In this document: positions 1-8,118 of the stretch, piece after piece | Position numbering within the stretch: the stretch's first letter is position 1 | Layout of the letters: each line of letters begins with the position of its first letter | Assembly: GCA_947504275.1 (NCBI GenBank) | Contig: CANNHA010000003.1 | Span: forward strand, 1 to 52,647 | DNA length: 52,647 nucleotides | Source: Flavobacteriales bacterium | GTDB lineage: Bacteria; Bacteroidota; Bacteroidia; Flavobacteriales_D; Sanyastnellaceae | Reading direction: 5' to 3' | Translations under genes and position numbers: made by a program | Notes under the pieces: model-generated | Told to the model about the DNA's origin: nothing | Database searches by the model: none | The model's input: only the letters and a program-made list of their open reading frames with translations

Positions 1-2
1 TG

Positions 3-143
3 GCCTCTACGGTCACCTATCTGATTCCCATCGTAGCTGTAGGCTGGGGCTATTACATGCATGAAAGTTTAAGCTTTTGGCAAATCGGATTTGCGGGTGT
101 CATCCTCCTCGGCGTCTACCTCGGCAACCGACCTCAGAAGTAG
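3..143 (+). CDS. EamA/DMT-family permease, C-terminal end (partial)
   Basis: Only the last 46 codons are in the window; the gene enters from the left edge. The visible residues form two hydrophobic segments (one starting TYLIPIVAVGWGYY, one QIGFAGVILLGVYLG) separated by the short polar stretch MHESLSFWQ. This is the usual ending of EamA-type drug/metabolite permeases, where the last two helices carry a proline (LIP) and a glycine-rich stretch. The protein would be an inner-membrane exporter of small metabolites; the substrate cannot be told. The stop codon overlaps the tail of the convergent TolC gene by ten bases. The family call rests on a short fragment. Confidence 0.7.
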   Translation, partial: ASTVTYLIPIVAVGWGYYMHESLSFWQIGFAGVILLGVYLGNRPQK

Positions 144-1525
144 GGTTTGAAGAGGAGTTGGCATATTTCAGCCTTGGTTTGAATCCACTTCTGCTCATAC
201 TCCAAAGCCTTGATGCGTTGATCAATCCAAGTGTTCTCCCGCAGATTGACCATGAAGACAGAACTCTCTCCCAACTCTAATCTCTGCAATTCAGCCTCCC
301 ATAGTTGTTGATAATAGACTGAATTGGTCTCTGCCCGACTCTGCTGGTTCTTTACTATCCGCTCTTGTTGCTCCAATGCTCTGGCCTTCTGAGCCAAACT
401 ATTTGTCTTTAATGACAAATCATTTTCATTCTCCAATTGCTTGATTCGCTGCAATTGCAATTGCCCACGAGCGTCACGAATAAAAAGTGGAAAGGCAAAC
501 TGTACTCCCCAACGGTAATTTTGGACTGAGAAATCAGCTCCATTGTTGGCCAATTCTTTATTCAGTGCATGATATTCCAAGTTCAACTTAGGCTTTAACT
601 TTTCTCGTTTCCACTTCTCCTCCCAATCCAAGATTTTTGTTTTTGATTGATACCACTGTATCATCGGATGAGCCATTAGCCATGTCTGCATATCCATGGT
701 CAGACTGTACTCAGGTAATGTACTTTCCAATGCCTTTTCTGGCCTTAGACTTAGGGCCAATATGTTCTTCTTCTCATTTAGCTCAGGCAAGAAGGCCGTC
801 ATGGCCAAACGAGATTTAATGGAAAACAATTGAGCTTCCTGCCATGCTATATTTCTCGTTTGCCACTGCGCAAATGCCTCTAAGGTGTCAATCGAAGGTC
901 TGTCTCCAACCAAAAATCTTGAACGAACCGCGCCCAAACGAATGTTAGCTGCATCCATAAACTCTTTTTGTAACTGAACCCGCTCTTCTGCAATGTACCA
1001 ATCCAAATACAACATTGTACTTTGAAACAACAACTCATTCAATGCCATTTGCTTTTCCAATACCGACATCGCTTGAATTTGCTCTGCCCTTCTCAGCGCC
1101 AATCGGGTTTCATCAAACATCAACCCTTGCAACAAGGGCAGATTTACACCCAAAGCCATCAGCCCATCCTTTCCTGTGTATGCCTCGGGATCCAAATAAT
1201 CTCCACTGTTCACATCCCATTGCGCTACCAAACCCAAAGCATACGGTGACTGAAAAGCCAATTGTGTCTCTGAACGCTGGTAATAGGACTGACCATCATA
1301 AAACTTGTCCTTCCATTTTGAAGACAACACGGGATCTAAAAGTCCCTTGGCCTGCATCCATTGAGCATTTCCTGCTTCCTCTATCAATTTAGCATTCTTG
1401 GATTCTGGATGATCTTGCATGACCCAAGCCAAATACTCTGGTAAGGTCAACACAACTTGTTCTCTGCTCTGTGCAAAAATATTTGTTGTACTGAAAAACA
1501 AAAAAACAAAAAGGAAAATTCTCAT
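134..1525 (-). CDS. TolC-family outer-membrane efflux protein
   Basis: 463 residues with a signal peptide (hydrophobic FLFVFLFFSTTNIFAQ, cleavage after AQ). Long alpha-helical stretches rich in Gln, Glu, Leu and Ala follow, in two similar halves as in TolC trimers, which form the outer-membrane exit duct of tripartite exporters. The start chosen is the ATG at 1525: it has a strong AGGAGGAG ribosome site and forms an ATGA overlap with the stop of the upstream ABC-TMD/HlyD fusion gene. A longer reading from 1615 would put 30 charged residues before the signal peptide and is unlikely. The coupling says it works with the fusion protein as an export channel. Its 3' end overlaps the convergent EamA gene by ten bases. 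Confidence 0.88.
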   Translation of the reverse strand: MRIFLFVFLFFSTTNIFAQSREQVVLTLPEYLAWVMQDHPESKNAKLIEEAGNAQWMQAKGLLDPVLSSKWKDKFYDGQSYYQRSETQLAFQSPYALGLVAQWDVNSGDYLDPEAYTGKDGLMALGVNLPLLQGLMFDETRLALRRAEQIQAMSVLEKQMALNELLFQSTMLYLDWYIAEERVQLQKEFMDAANIRLGAVRSRFLVGDRPSIDTLEAFAQWQTRNIAWQEAQLFSIKSRLAMTAFLPELNEKKNILALSLRPEKALESTLPEYSLTMDMQTWLMAHPMIQWYQSKTKILDWEEKWKREKLKPKLNLEYHALNKELANNGADFSVQNYRWGVQFAFPLFIRDARGQLQLQRIKQLENENDLSLKTNSLAQKARALEQQERIVKNQQSRAETNSVYYQQLWEAELQRLELGESSVFMVNLRENTWIDQRIKALEYEQKWIQTKAEICQLLFKPYF

Positions 1526-3825
1526 TTTTTCTCCTCCTTTTTCTGATTCATATCCTTCTGACCACTGTCCTTTGGCTGGTAAAAATCTGGTGGGAATCCA
1601 TTCAGTACCCGCCACATCTCATAACCCAATGGAACATCATTCAGCAACATGATTCCCTTGGCACCTCCTCCCAATCTCAAATTGGCAGGCCAAGATTTAT
1701 CACCTGCTGGTTTGACCCAAACCCTGAACTTTCCTTCTTCTTGCACTGCAGGATCAACACTCACAATGACTCCATCAAACAAACCCGTTGACATTTGATT
1801 CCATCCACTAACAAAAAACGCAGGCCATCCATCAAAAATAATTCTGACATTCTCACCCACATGAATCAACGGACTATTGACAGGATCTATCATTAACTCT
1901 ACTGCTTTATCAAAGCGATAAGGTGTAATTCTTACTACTTCTTCACCCTCTTTGATGGTCTCGCCAATTCCTGAACGGGTCACTTTCGAAACAAAACCGT
2001 TTTGTGGCGCAATGATGTAATAATATCCTGTCCTCTTATCGTAATTGTTGTATTGATTCTGTAGCTTGGTTACTTGAGCCTCTGCGTCATACATGGCTGA
2101 AAAAGTTGCATACTTATCACTCTCAGCTTTGCTAATCTTATCTCGATACTCAGCTTCTGTTCCCTTGTAATCACGTTGGGTGTTGATATACTCGGCACGC
2201 GCAATAGCCAACTTATTGCGTTGATCATTGATTTTTGCCTGCGCATTCTGCAAGGCCACTTGACGACTTTCCCAATCTGTTCTTGAAATCAATTCTTGCT
2301 GATACAACTGATCAAAACGCTTCATTTGCTCTTGGACTACTTTGTAATTGTTCTCAACAGCAATCAAATCCGTGCTATCTGTTTTGATCTTCAATCCCGT
2401 CTGCTGCAATTTGGTCAAGACCTGCTCTCGCTTGATGTCCTTTGCATTAAGCAAGGCATCAATTTGTGTATCCAACGCTTTAACCTTTTCCATATAATTG
2501 TCCACAGCGCCTTCCTTGGACTTGATTTGACTTTCTGTATTGTCCAACAATTTGGGATCAAAATAGTCATCTTTGATCTCCGAAAGAAATAACAAAGTAT
2601 CACCCGCAGCCACAGAGTCGCCTTCTTGAACATACCATTTCTCAATTCTTCCAGCGATAATCGATTGAACCGACTGCGGACGCTGATCAGGCTCTAAAGA
2701 AATCACCTTTCCCTCTGTTTCGATGTTCTGCGTCCAAGGCAAAACCAACAAAGCAACCAAGGCCAACAAATAAATGAGCAGTAAATACTTTGTCTTTTTC
2801 TCGCTTTTTCCAAATTGTACTTTATGCCAAACAGGATAGGAGGCAGCAATAGGAGCGTCAAAAAATTCATCTGAATCTGCGTTCGTTTCTGCGATTAATG
2901 AAAATCCCTTCTCAAAGGATACCATGGTCTCATAAATTGATGATAAACCGAAAAGCAATTTTTCAATGCTGTTCACCAAAAGAACAATCACAATCTCAGC
3001 CGCTAAAAATTGACCAAGAGAAATTTCTTGTTTTATGGCCAACCAAACACCCAAAAGAAGCATCCCAGCCAACACGCACATTTTGAAAAATAAAAAGGAG
3101 CGCATCTGAAATAGTACGATAGCGAAGTACTCACGTTTGGCCTGAATATAATTCATTGAGCGGCCATGAAGCTGTTCATTTTTGTCAGTAACATCATCTC
3201 CAGACTTGCCTTCCTTTAGCAGCCATTCATACATACCATACTTCTCATTAGAAACATCAACACCGGCAGACAAAGCTGATTTTCCTTTGATCTTAATGAT
3301 AAAATACAAGCCTCCCAAAAGTGAAAATCCAAAAACAAGGAAAAAAGGGTGATAGAAAGAGATTAAAATCACCCCTAGAAACAATTGCAATCCTGCCGTC
3401 ATCACATCGATAACGGTCTTGCTATAACCTTTCTGTATGGATGAAATCTCTAAAAAATACTTGGACTTGGAAACAAACTTCTGAAAACTCCCCTCCGCGG
3501 GCTTGATGAATAAACGTTGGGCATATTCATACGCCATCAAAACAAACAATCTCTCCTCAATTTGCTCACCTGTTCTGATCATTTTCACTTGCCAACGATT
3601 GGCCATCCAAGTGGCCAGCAATACCAATAATATGATGGATATCGTTCCAATTCTAAACTCACCTCCAGTAATGAAGCCCATCAGGGCTTGAATGCCCAAA
3701 GGCAAAGCCAACTGAAACAAACTGGCCAATATGGAAAGAAGAAATATCTTGCGCAGGGCCTCACCCTCAAGTCGCATACCCTGTAACCACAACGCTCTAA
3801 AACCTCTCTTCATAAAAAATGACAT
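1522..3825 (-). CDS. ABC-exporter membrane domain fused to HlyD adaptor, no ATPase domain
   Basis: 767 residues in one uninterrupted frame. Residues ~20-300 look like the six-helix membrane domain of a type I ABC exporter (hydrophobic segments near 27-50, 60-77, 140-158, 160-178, 245-263, 270-292; LPLGIQALMGF near 41-51). No nucleotide-binding domain follows: there is no Walker A, LSGGQ or Walker B. After a linker (~310-345) comes an HlyD membrane-fusion protein: anchor helix ~347-364 ending LPWTQNIETEGKV, lipoyl half GRIEKWYVQEGDSVAAGDT (~392-410), a long coiled coil (~425-590), second lipoyl half and a beta domain. The Bacteroidota relatives I know have an ABC protein, HlyD and TolC as separate genes. 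ATG at 3825 chosen; ATG at 3813 is possible. The TolC gene follows with an ATGA overlap. Energy source and cargo are unknown. Confidence 0.82.
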   Translation of the reverse strand: MSFFMKRGFRALWLQGMRLEGEALRKIFLLSILASLFQLALPLGIQALMGFITGGEFRIGTISIILLVLLATWMANRWQVKMIRTGEQIEERLFVLMAYEYAQRLFIKPAEGSFQKFVSKSKYFLEISSIQKGYSKTVIDVMTAGLQLFLGVILISFYHPFFLVFGFSLLGGLYFIIKIKGKSALSAGVDVSNEKYGMYEWLLKEGKSGDDVTDKNEQLHGRSMNYIQAKREYFAIVLFQMRSFLFFKMCVLAGMLLLGVWLAIKQEISLGQFLAAEIVIVLLVNSIEKLLFGLSSIYETMVSFEKGFSLIAETNADSDEFFDAPIAASYPVWHKVQFGKSEKKTKYLLLIYLLALVALLVLPWTQNIETEGKVISLEPDQRPQSVQSIIAGRIEKWYVQEGDSVAAGDTLLFLSEIKDDYFDPKLLDNTESQIKSKEGAVDNYMEKVKALDTQIDALLNAKDIKREQVLTKLQQTGLKIKTDSTDLIAVENNYKVVQEQMKRFDQLYQQELISRTDWESRQVALQNAQAKINDQRNKLAIARAEYINTQRDYKGTEAEYRDKISKAESDKYATFSAMYDAEAQVTKLQNQYNNYDKRTGYYYIIAPQNGFVSKVTRSGIGETIKEGEEVVRITPYRFDKAVELMIDPVNSPLIHVGENVRIIFDGWPAFFVSGWNQMSTGLFDGVIVSVDPAVQEEGKFRVWVKPAGDKSWPANLRLGGGAKGIMLLNDVPLGYEMWRVLNGFPPDFYQPKDSGQKDMNQKKEEKK
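1531..1538 (-). promoter_or_regulatory. Strong Shine-Dalgarno site for the tolC-like gene
   Basis: On the minus strand AGGAGGAG stands five bases before the ATG at 1525. It lies inside the Lys/Glu-rich last codons of the upstream gene. It decides the start of the TolC gene and is exceptional in this window, where most starts lack such a site. Confidence 0.75.
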
Positions 3826-3832
3826 TTGTCAG

Positions 3833-3840
3833 CAAAAATA
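3833..3840 (-). promoter_or_regulatory. Candidate -7 box for the ABC/HlyD-tolC operon
   Basis: Minus-strand TATTTTTG fits the Bacteroidota -7 consensus TAnnTTTG and ends seven bases before the ATG at 3825. No clear -33 TTG was found. Confidence 0.4.
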
Positions 3841-3901
3841 AACACAAGCTCCGTGAAGAACTTCCAATAAATGATAACATTTCACTGCTGAAAATATTAA
3901 A

Positions 3902-4219
3902 TCAATCGTTGACCTGCCAAGCCATAGGTATCGCATCCACTTCAAAATAATTACAAAAAACCTCATAATCTTCAACATCGGGCCAAAAGGCCTCCGTCTC
4001 TGTCCACTCTGAGACAAAGTGAATGAATAAATCTGTGAAGTGCTCCAACAACCACTGGTGAATGTCAATCACATCAGTGAGGTCAGGTATCATAAAAACA
4101 TCTGAGTCCAAAAACTGAACCATGGCCATCGGATCATGAAAAGGAAGGGACCAATGCAAAAAAGTGGCGGTAGGCTTCAAAACCAAAGCCGCATGAGGCA
4201 ATCTTTCAATCTTTTTCAT
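3902..4219 (-). CDS. Hypothetical acidic 105-residue protein
   Basis: I do not recognise this protein. It has no signal peptide or membrane segment. It is rich in Asp, Glu, Trp and Phe (for example WTETEAFWPDVEDYEVF) and is probably a small cytoplasmic protein. It starts four bases after the stop of the zinc-ribbon protein gene, so the two are probably cotranscribed. The short spacing and a base composition like its neighbours support a real gene. Overlapping frames in this stretch look like shadows. Confidence 0.6.
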   Translation of the reverse strand: MKKIERLPHAALVLKPTATFLHWSLPFHDPMAMVQFLDSDVFMIPDLTDVIDIHQWLLEHFTDLFIHFVSEWTETEAFWPDVEDYEVFCNYFEVDAIPMAWQVND

Positions 4220-4223
4220 GGTT

Positions 4224-5096
4224 CTAATTGTATAAAGAAGCTTGATCTATTATTCTGCCTCGTTGAAAAGAATACTTGCTTCCAAGGGGCAAATGTTGAC
4301 AGGGATGAATCATCGAACCACAGTCATGCAGGTCGATCAATCTACTCTCCATGTAATGAAAAAGGAAACTGGTATAATTCCACGACTGATTGCCGATGAG
4401 CAGAAAACCAAGAGAGTCTGATTGAGCGTAACACACAGCACACCTAGCTGAGACAACACGCAAGAATTGGTCACCGCAACTTCTAAAAAAATCTATCAAC
4501 TCAAAAGTTCGATCAACAAAAACATCCAACGCCATCTCAATCTCCAATACCTTATAAATCTCAAGAAAAACATGATGCTCGATAAAATCCTTGAGTGAAA
4601 AGATTTCTCGGAAGAGGATATTTGCAGGTCCAATACGCGTGGCAAAAGTTTCATTGTAATCGATTGGAATTAACTTACTCCATTCTGCAGATCGAATAAC
4701 TTGTAGTATTTTAAAACAATCCCGTTCGTCCAATAGCTGTACATTCAAGTAATCAGAAGTTCCGTTCTGCAACTTGTAATTGATATACCGTACAATGCAT
4801 TCCTTGGCGAATATGCTTTCAGGAAATAAAGAAACAATGTTCCTAATCTCAGAGCTGACCAAGTATCGACATGCCCTTAAATAGGGATCTGCGATAGTTC
4901 CTTGTTGATGGATATCGTCACTACTCCAAGCGATAAAATGCTGTGGGTGAAAGACACATTGGAATACCGTATCCTGAGGATGCAATGGAATGTAAGATGA
5001 AATAGAATCCGGCGATACCCGAACTGTTGGTGCTTTGCAATAAGGACAAAACTCGCCTCTGATTCCCTTATCGGAAATGGAAATAGGATGATACAT
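4224..5096 (-). CDS. Hypothetical protein with N-terminal zinc-ribbon-like motif
   Basis: 290 residues, no signal peptide or membrane helix. I do not recognise the family. Near the N-terminus C17-x2-C20 (FCPYC) is followed by C47-x2-H50 (QCVFH), which could bind one zinc ion as a zinc ribbon. A second CxxC (C219, C222) and a Cys/His cluster (C259, C266, H268) lie near the C-terminus. The middle is mostly predicted helix. It heads a probable two-gene unit with the 105-residue protein. Zinc binding is inferred from residue spacing only; function is unknown. Confidence 0.6.
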   Translation of the reverse strand: MYHPISISDKGIRGEFCPYCKAPTVRVSPDSISSYIPLHPQDTVFQCVFHPQHFIAWSSDDIHQQGTIADPYLRACRYLVSSEIRNIVSLFPESIFAKECIVRYINYKLQNGTSDYLNVQLLDERDCFKILQVIRSAEWSKLIPIDYNETFATRIGPANILFREIFSLKDFIEHHVFLEIYKVLEIEMALDVFVDRTFELIDFFRSCGDQFLRVVSARCAVCYAQSDSLGFLLIGNQSWNYTSFLFHYMESRLIDLHDCGSMIHPCQHLPLGSKYSFQRGRIIDQASLYN

Positions 5097-5159
5097 GAAC
5101 TTTCGGTTTATCAGACCAAGAACCGAAGGCTGATTGTAATGTATTTACAACGTAAAATG

Positions 5160-6437
5160 TCAATTTGACATCATCGCCTCAATTTCTTCTACAGTTGTAG
5201 GAAAATCGGCAAACAAATCCAAGGGCTCACCATTGGTGATCACAATGTTGTTCTCTATTCTAATACCCAAAGACTCCTCAGGGATATAAATACCTGGCTC
5301 AACGGTAAATACGTTGCCGGCCTCAATAGGAATATTCCAATCGCCAACATCATGGACGTCCAATCCCAAGAAATGACTGGTACCATGCATGAAATATTTT
5401 TTGTACGCCTGTGGTTGCTGAGACTCTTCAGTTGTCAACAATCCTAATCCGACCAACTCCACCGTCATCAATTTCCCAACCTCTGTATGATAATCAGCCA
5501 TCATAACGCCTGGACGAAGCAACTGCTTGGCACCTTCCATCACGCGCAATACAGCATTGTACACATCTTTTTGACGTGGTGAAAACTTACCATTTACAGG
5601 AATACAACGCGTCATGTCCGCATTGTAATTGCCATACTCAGCACCCACATCCATCAGCAACAAATCGCCGTCTTTGCATGGCAAATCATTGGCGATGTAA
5701 TGCAAAACACAAGCATTGGCCCCTGATGCGATGATAGGTGTATAGGCAAAACCTCTTGAGCCATTTTTCACAAATTCATGCAAATACTCCGCCTCCAATT
5801 CGTACTCCAACACTCCTGGCTTAACCATCTTCATCACCCGCTCAAAACCCTGTCTGGTCAAGTTGATGGCACGCTTCAACTGATCAATCTCTTCATCCGC
5901 TTTTATCGCTCGCACGTGGTGCATAATGGGAGCCATGCGGTACACACCATGATTGGGGTAATCTTGACGCATCTTCTTATTCCACCTGGCTTCGCGCGTT
6001 TCCACCTCAATGGTAGCTCGAGTATGCGCGTTGTCATTTAAACCCATTACTTCAGCCTCGTTCATGATGATACGCATAACCTTTTCAAAATCACTCGTCC
6101 ATTGAATATTCTGCACTCCCGTTTGCGCTCTGGCTTGATCCTTGGTCAACTTGGCCCCTTCCCACACCGCAATGTGCTCATTGGTTTCTCGGACAAACAA
6201 AATTTCACGCATTCCAGATTGTGCAGATGAAGGAAACAAAACCAAAATGGTTTCCTCCTGATCGACGCCAGTCAAATAAAAAATATCAGAAGCCTGCTTA
6301 AAAGGCAATGTGCCATCAGCGCTTGTTGGATAAATGTCATTGCTAAAAAATACAGCTGCACATCCTTGTGGCATTTGGGCGCTAACCCTGGATCGGGCAC
6401 CAGTATAAAACGAAGCGGAAAGTTGTTGGTATTTCAT
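5160..6437 (-). CDS. pepP: Xaa-Pro aminopeptidase (aminopeptidase P, M24B)
   Basis: 425 residues. The N-terminal half is an aminopeptidase P N-domain (SNDIYPTSADGTLPFKQASD; FYLTGVDQEETILVL). The C-terminal half is the pita-bread M24 domain with its two-metal site: Asp in LLMDVGAEY, Asp in YNADMTR, His in FMHGTSHFLGLDVHD, Glu in FTVEPGIYIP and Glu in GIRIENNIVI. It should remove N-terminal residues that precede proline in peptides in the cytoplasm. Length is normal for PepP. A TACCTTTG box four bases before the ATG supports this start and suggests its own promoter. Confidence 0.93.
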   Translation of the reverse strand: MKYQQLSASFYTGARSRVSAQMPQGCAAVFFSNDIYPTSADGTLPFKQASDIFYLTGVDQEETILVLFPSSAQSGMREILFVRETNEHIAVWEGAKLTKDQARAQTGVQNIQWTSDFEKVMRIIMNEAEVMGLNDNAHTRATIEVETREARWNKKMRQDYPNHGVYRMAPIMHHVRAIKADEEIDQLKRAINLTRQGFERVMKMVKPGVLEYELEAEYLHEFVKNGSRGFAYTPIIASGANACVLHYIANDLPCKDGDLLLMDVGAEYGNYNADMTRCIPVNGKFSPRQKDVYNAVLRVMEGAKQLLRPGVMMADYHTEVGKLMTVELVGLGLLTTEESQQPQAYKKYFMHGTSHFLGLDVHDVGDWNIPIEAGNVFTVEPGIYIPEESLGIRIENNIVITNGEPLDLFADFPTTVEEIEAMMSN

Positions 6438-6441
6438 TCCT

Positions 6442-6449
6442 CAAAGGTA
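6442..6449 (-). promoter_or_regulatory. -7 box four bases before the pepP start
   Basis: Minus-strand TACCTTTG is a perfect TAnnTTTG match. Transcription from it should begin at or next to the ATG at 6437, giving a leaderless mRNA. The ribF box has the same eight bases and the same spacing. Confidence 0.6.
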
Positions 6450-6454
6450 ATTCA

Positions 6455-7060
6455 TCACCAACCCACTTCACATTGACAAGGGAAAGAAAAATGCATTTGA
6501 CAATTGGGAAGACCCTCCTGAAGGGCACGTTGAACAGTCTCGTTGATAGGATTATTGAGAAAATCCAAATGTTTAAGGTTGTTCAATCGCAACAATTCAT
6601 GGCTGTAAATTCCTATGGGATTATCCCACATGGCCAATATCTCTAACTCTTGTAAATCTCCAATGGCATCAGGAATCGTAAATATATCATTGTAACCCAA
6701 ATCCAATTTTTTCAAATGCAACAAGGTAAATAATGCAATGGGCAAACTATCAATGCGATTGAACTGCATTTCTATCCTTTGTAATTCAGTACAATTTCTG
6801 ATTTCATCAGGAATAGTTCGAATATCATTTTTATTCATTCTCAATTCCTGAAGATGCGGACAATTGAATACTTCCAAAGGAATGGACTTCAATTTCTTTT
6901 TACTCAAATCAATGCGGTAAACTTCCTGTTCATGTCCTTGAATGGCGGCAATTGACCTGAAAATTCGGCAGGTATCCAGCTGCTCCGCAGGCAAACATTG
7001 AGCGTTATACTTAACAACAACTACAATCAGAAAGAAGAGGCATACCAATCTTTTACCCAT
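6455..7060 (-). CDS. Exported leucine-rich-repeat protein
   Basis: 201 residues. An N-terminal hydrophobic stretch (LVCLFFLIVVVVKYNAQ) looks like a signal peptide. About five leucine-rich repeats of the LxxLxLxxNxIxxIPxxI type follow (for example LQELRMNKNDIRTIPDEI and LKKLDLGYNDIFTIPDAI), with repeat spacing of about 23 residues. A Cys-rich end (FPCQCEVGW) closes the fold. Such proteins usually mediate protein binding at the cell surface or in the periplasm. The gene starts inside the 3' end of ribF (34-base overlap), so it is cotranscribed with it; no functional link to flavin synthesis is obvious. Confidence 0.8.
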   Translation of the reverse strand: MGKRLVCLFFLIVVVVKYNAQCLPAEQLDTCRIFRSIAAIQGHEQEVYRIDLSKKKLKSIPLEVFNCPHLQELRMNKNDIRTIPDEIRNCTELQRIEMQFNRIDSLPIALFTLLHLKKLDLGYNDIFTIPDAIGDLQELEILAMWDNPIGIYSHELLRLNNLKHLDFLNNPINETVQRALQEGLPNCQMHFSFPCQCEVGW

Positions 7061-7965
7061 TGGACATCTTTTGTTATTTGCGCAACCAAATCTTCCAAAC
7101 CATTCATCTTCTTTTCATCCCTTAACCGTTGGTGCAATTCTAAGGTAATGCATTTCCCGTAAATATCTTGATCGAAATCCAAAATGTGTGCCTCAACGTG
7201 CAATTGGATTGTACTGCTTACCGTTGGCCGATATCCAACGTTCAATGCCACCGCATATTGCGTATTACTCCAATTCAATACTGCTGCATAAACTCCCCAC
7301 TTGGGAATCAACTTATCCAATCCTTGAACCGTTATGTTGGCTGTGGGAAATCCTATTTTGCTTCCCAACTGTTGCCCTTTGATTACTTCACCCTTAAGTT
7401 GAAAAGGCCGCCCCAACATTCTGTTGGCATTTACAATTTCACCGTTCAATAAAGCTTGACGAATCTTGGTTGAGCTCACTGGGACTCCATCCGGAGCAAA
7501 GGCCTCTATTTGCTTTACCTCAAAACCATGAACTTCACCCAATTGCGCCATCAAGTGTATATCACCGATTCTGTTCTTACCAAAACGATGATCATACCCC
7601 ATGTACACTCCTGCGGCGTGCAATCCGTTTACGATGATGTTTCTTACAAAATCAGTGGCGGATAATTGTGCCAACTCCAATGTAAAAGGAAGCAATACAA
7701 GATGATCTATTCCCCACTCTTCCAAAACCTGAGCCTTCTCCTCCAAACTTTGAATCTGAGGCAATGGTTCACTATCTGGGAATAATACTTTCTTGGGATG
7801 GGGATCAAAACTCAATACCACCGTTTGAGCATGATGCTCTTGCGCCTTTTGTTGCATGTTCAAAAGGATAGAACGGTGCCCCAAATGCAAACCATCAAAG
7901 GTCCCCATGGTTACCCATGTCTTGACATGAGGAGGTAGGGTATCAATGGAGTAATGAATTTTCAT
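7027..7965 (-). CDS. ribF: Bifunctional riboflavin kinase / FAD synthetase
   Basis: 312 residues, normal for RibF. The N-terminal FAD synthetase domain has the nucleotidyltransferase signature GTFDGLHLGH and MGYDHRFGKNRIGD with ISSTKIR-like SSTKIRQALLNGEI. The C-terminal flavokinase domain shows GSKIGFPTANI, PKWGVYA and NVGYRPTV. The enzyme turns riboflavin into FMN and then FAD in the cytoplasm. ATG at 7965 is supported by a TACCTTTG box four bases upstream. The LRR gene follows, overlapping its end. It is divergent from the riboswitch-controlled TonB receptor; I saw no FMN riboswitch on the ribF side. Confidence 0.96.
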   Translation of the reverse strand: MKIHYSIDTLPPHVKTWVTMGTFDGLHLGHRSILLNMQQKAQEHHAQTVVLSFDPHPKKVLFPDSEPLPQIQSLEEKAQVLEEWGIDHLVLLPFTLELAQLSATDFVRNIIVNGLHAAGVYMGYDHRFGKNRIGDIHLMAQLGEVHGFEVKQIEAFAPDGVPVSSTKIRQALLNGEIVNANRMLGRPFQLKGEVIKGQQLGSKIGFPTANITVQGLDKLIPKWGVYAAVLNWSNTQYAVALNVGYRPTVSSTIQLHVEAHILDFDQDIYGKCITLELHQRLRDEKKMNGLEDLVAQITKDVQWVKDWYASSF

Positions 7966-7969
7966 CGTG

Positions 7970-7977
7970 CAAAGGTA
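7970..7977 (-). promoter_or_regulatory. -7 box four bases before the ribF start
   Basis: Minus-strand TACCTTTG, a perfect TAnnTTTG, with spacer CACG before the ATG at 7965. A TTG (minus strand, 8000-8002) lies 22 bases further upstream as a possible -33 element. Predicts a leaderless transcript. Confidence 0.6.
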
Positions 7978-7991
7978 TGAAGGGAAGATTT

Positions 7992-8019
7992 TTGTTTTTC
8001 AATGATGTTATTATATTCG
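7992..8019 (+). promoter_or_regulatory. Candidate promoter of the TPP-riboswitch leader
   Basis: TTG at 7992-7994 and TATATTCG at 8012-8019 (one mismatch to TAnnTTTG) are separated by 17 bases. The start would lie a few bases before the riboswitch, which is the expected position. Confidence 0.5.
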
Positions 8020-8023
8020 CTGC

Positions 8024-8118
8024 GTCCAAAGGGGTGACGAGAACTTGTTTTCGTCTGAGATTATACCCTTCTTGTTTTCAAACAAGGGAACCTGGGCAGG
8101 TCATGCTGCCAAGGGAAA
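8024..8118 (+). promoter_or_regulatory. TPP (THI-box) riboswitch
   Basis: All hallmark blocks are present in order. GGGGTG (8031-8036) opens P2. A P3 hairpin pairs ACGAGAAC (8037-8044) with GTTTTCGT (8047-8054). CTGAGA (8055-8060) and TACCC (8064-8068) follow. An extra hairpin CTTGTTT/AAACAAG (8071-8086) comes next, then GAACCTG (8088-8094), the P4/P5 arm around GGTCATGCTGCC (8099-8110) and the closing AGGGA. These are the conserved nucleotides that bind thiamine pyrophosphate. P1 is weak by eye. It leads straight into the TonB receptor gene, so it should lower receptor expression when thiamine pyrophosphate is abundant. Confidence 0.92.

Noticed and set aside
1522-3825. Frameshifted or broken ABC transporter gene
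   Set aside because: The frame is continuous through both domains, and the HlyD part and coupled TolC are intact, so an in-frame fusion is the simpler reading.
7966-8023. FMN riboswitch for the divergent ribF gene
   Set aside because: The minus-strand region before ribF is only a four-base spacer plus a -7 box, with no room for an aptamer in the transcript.
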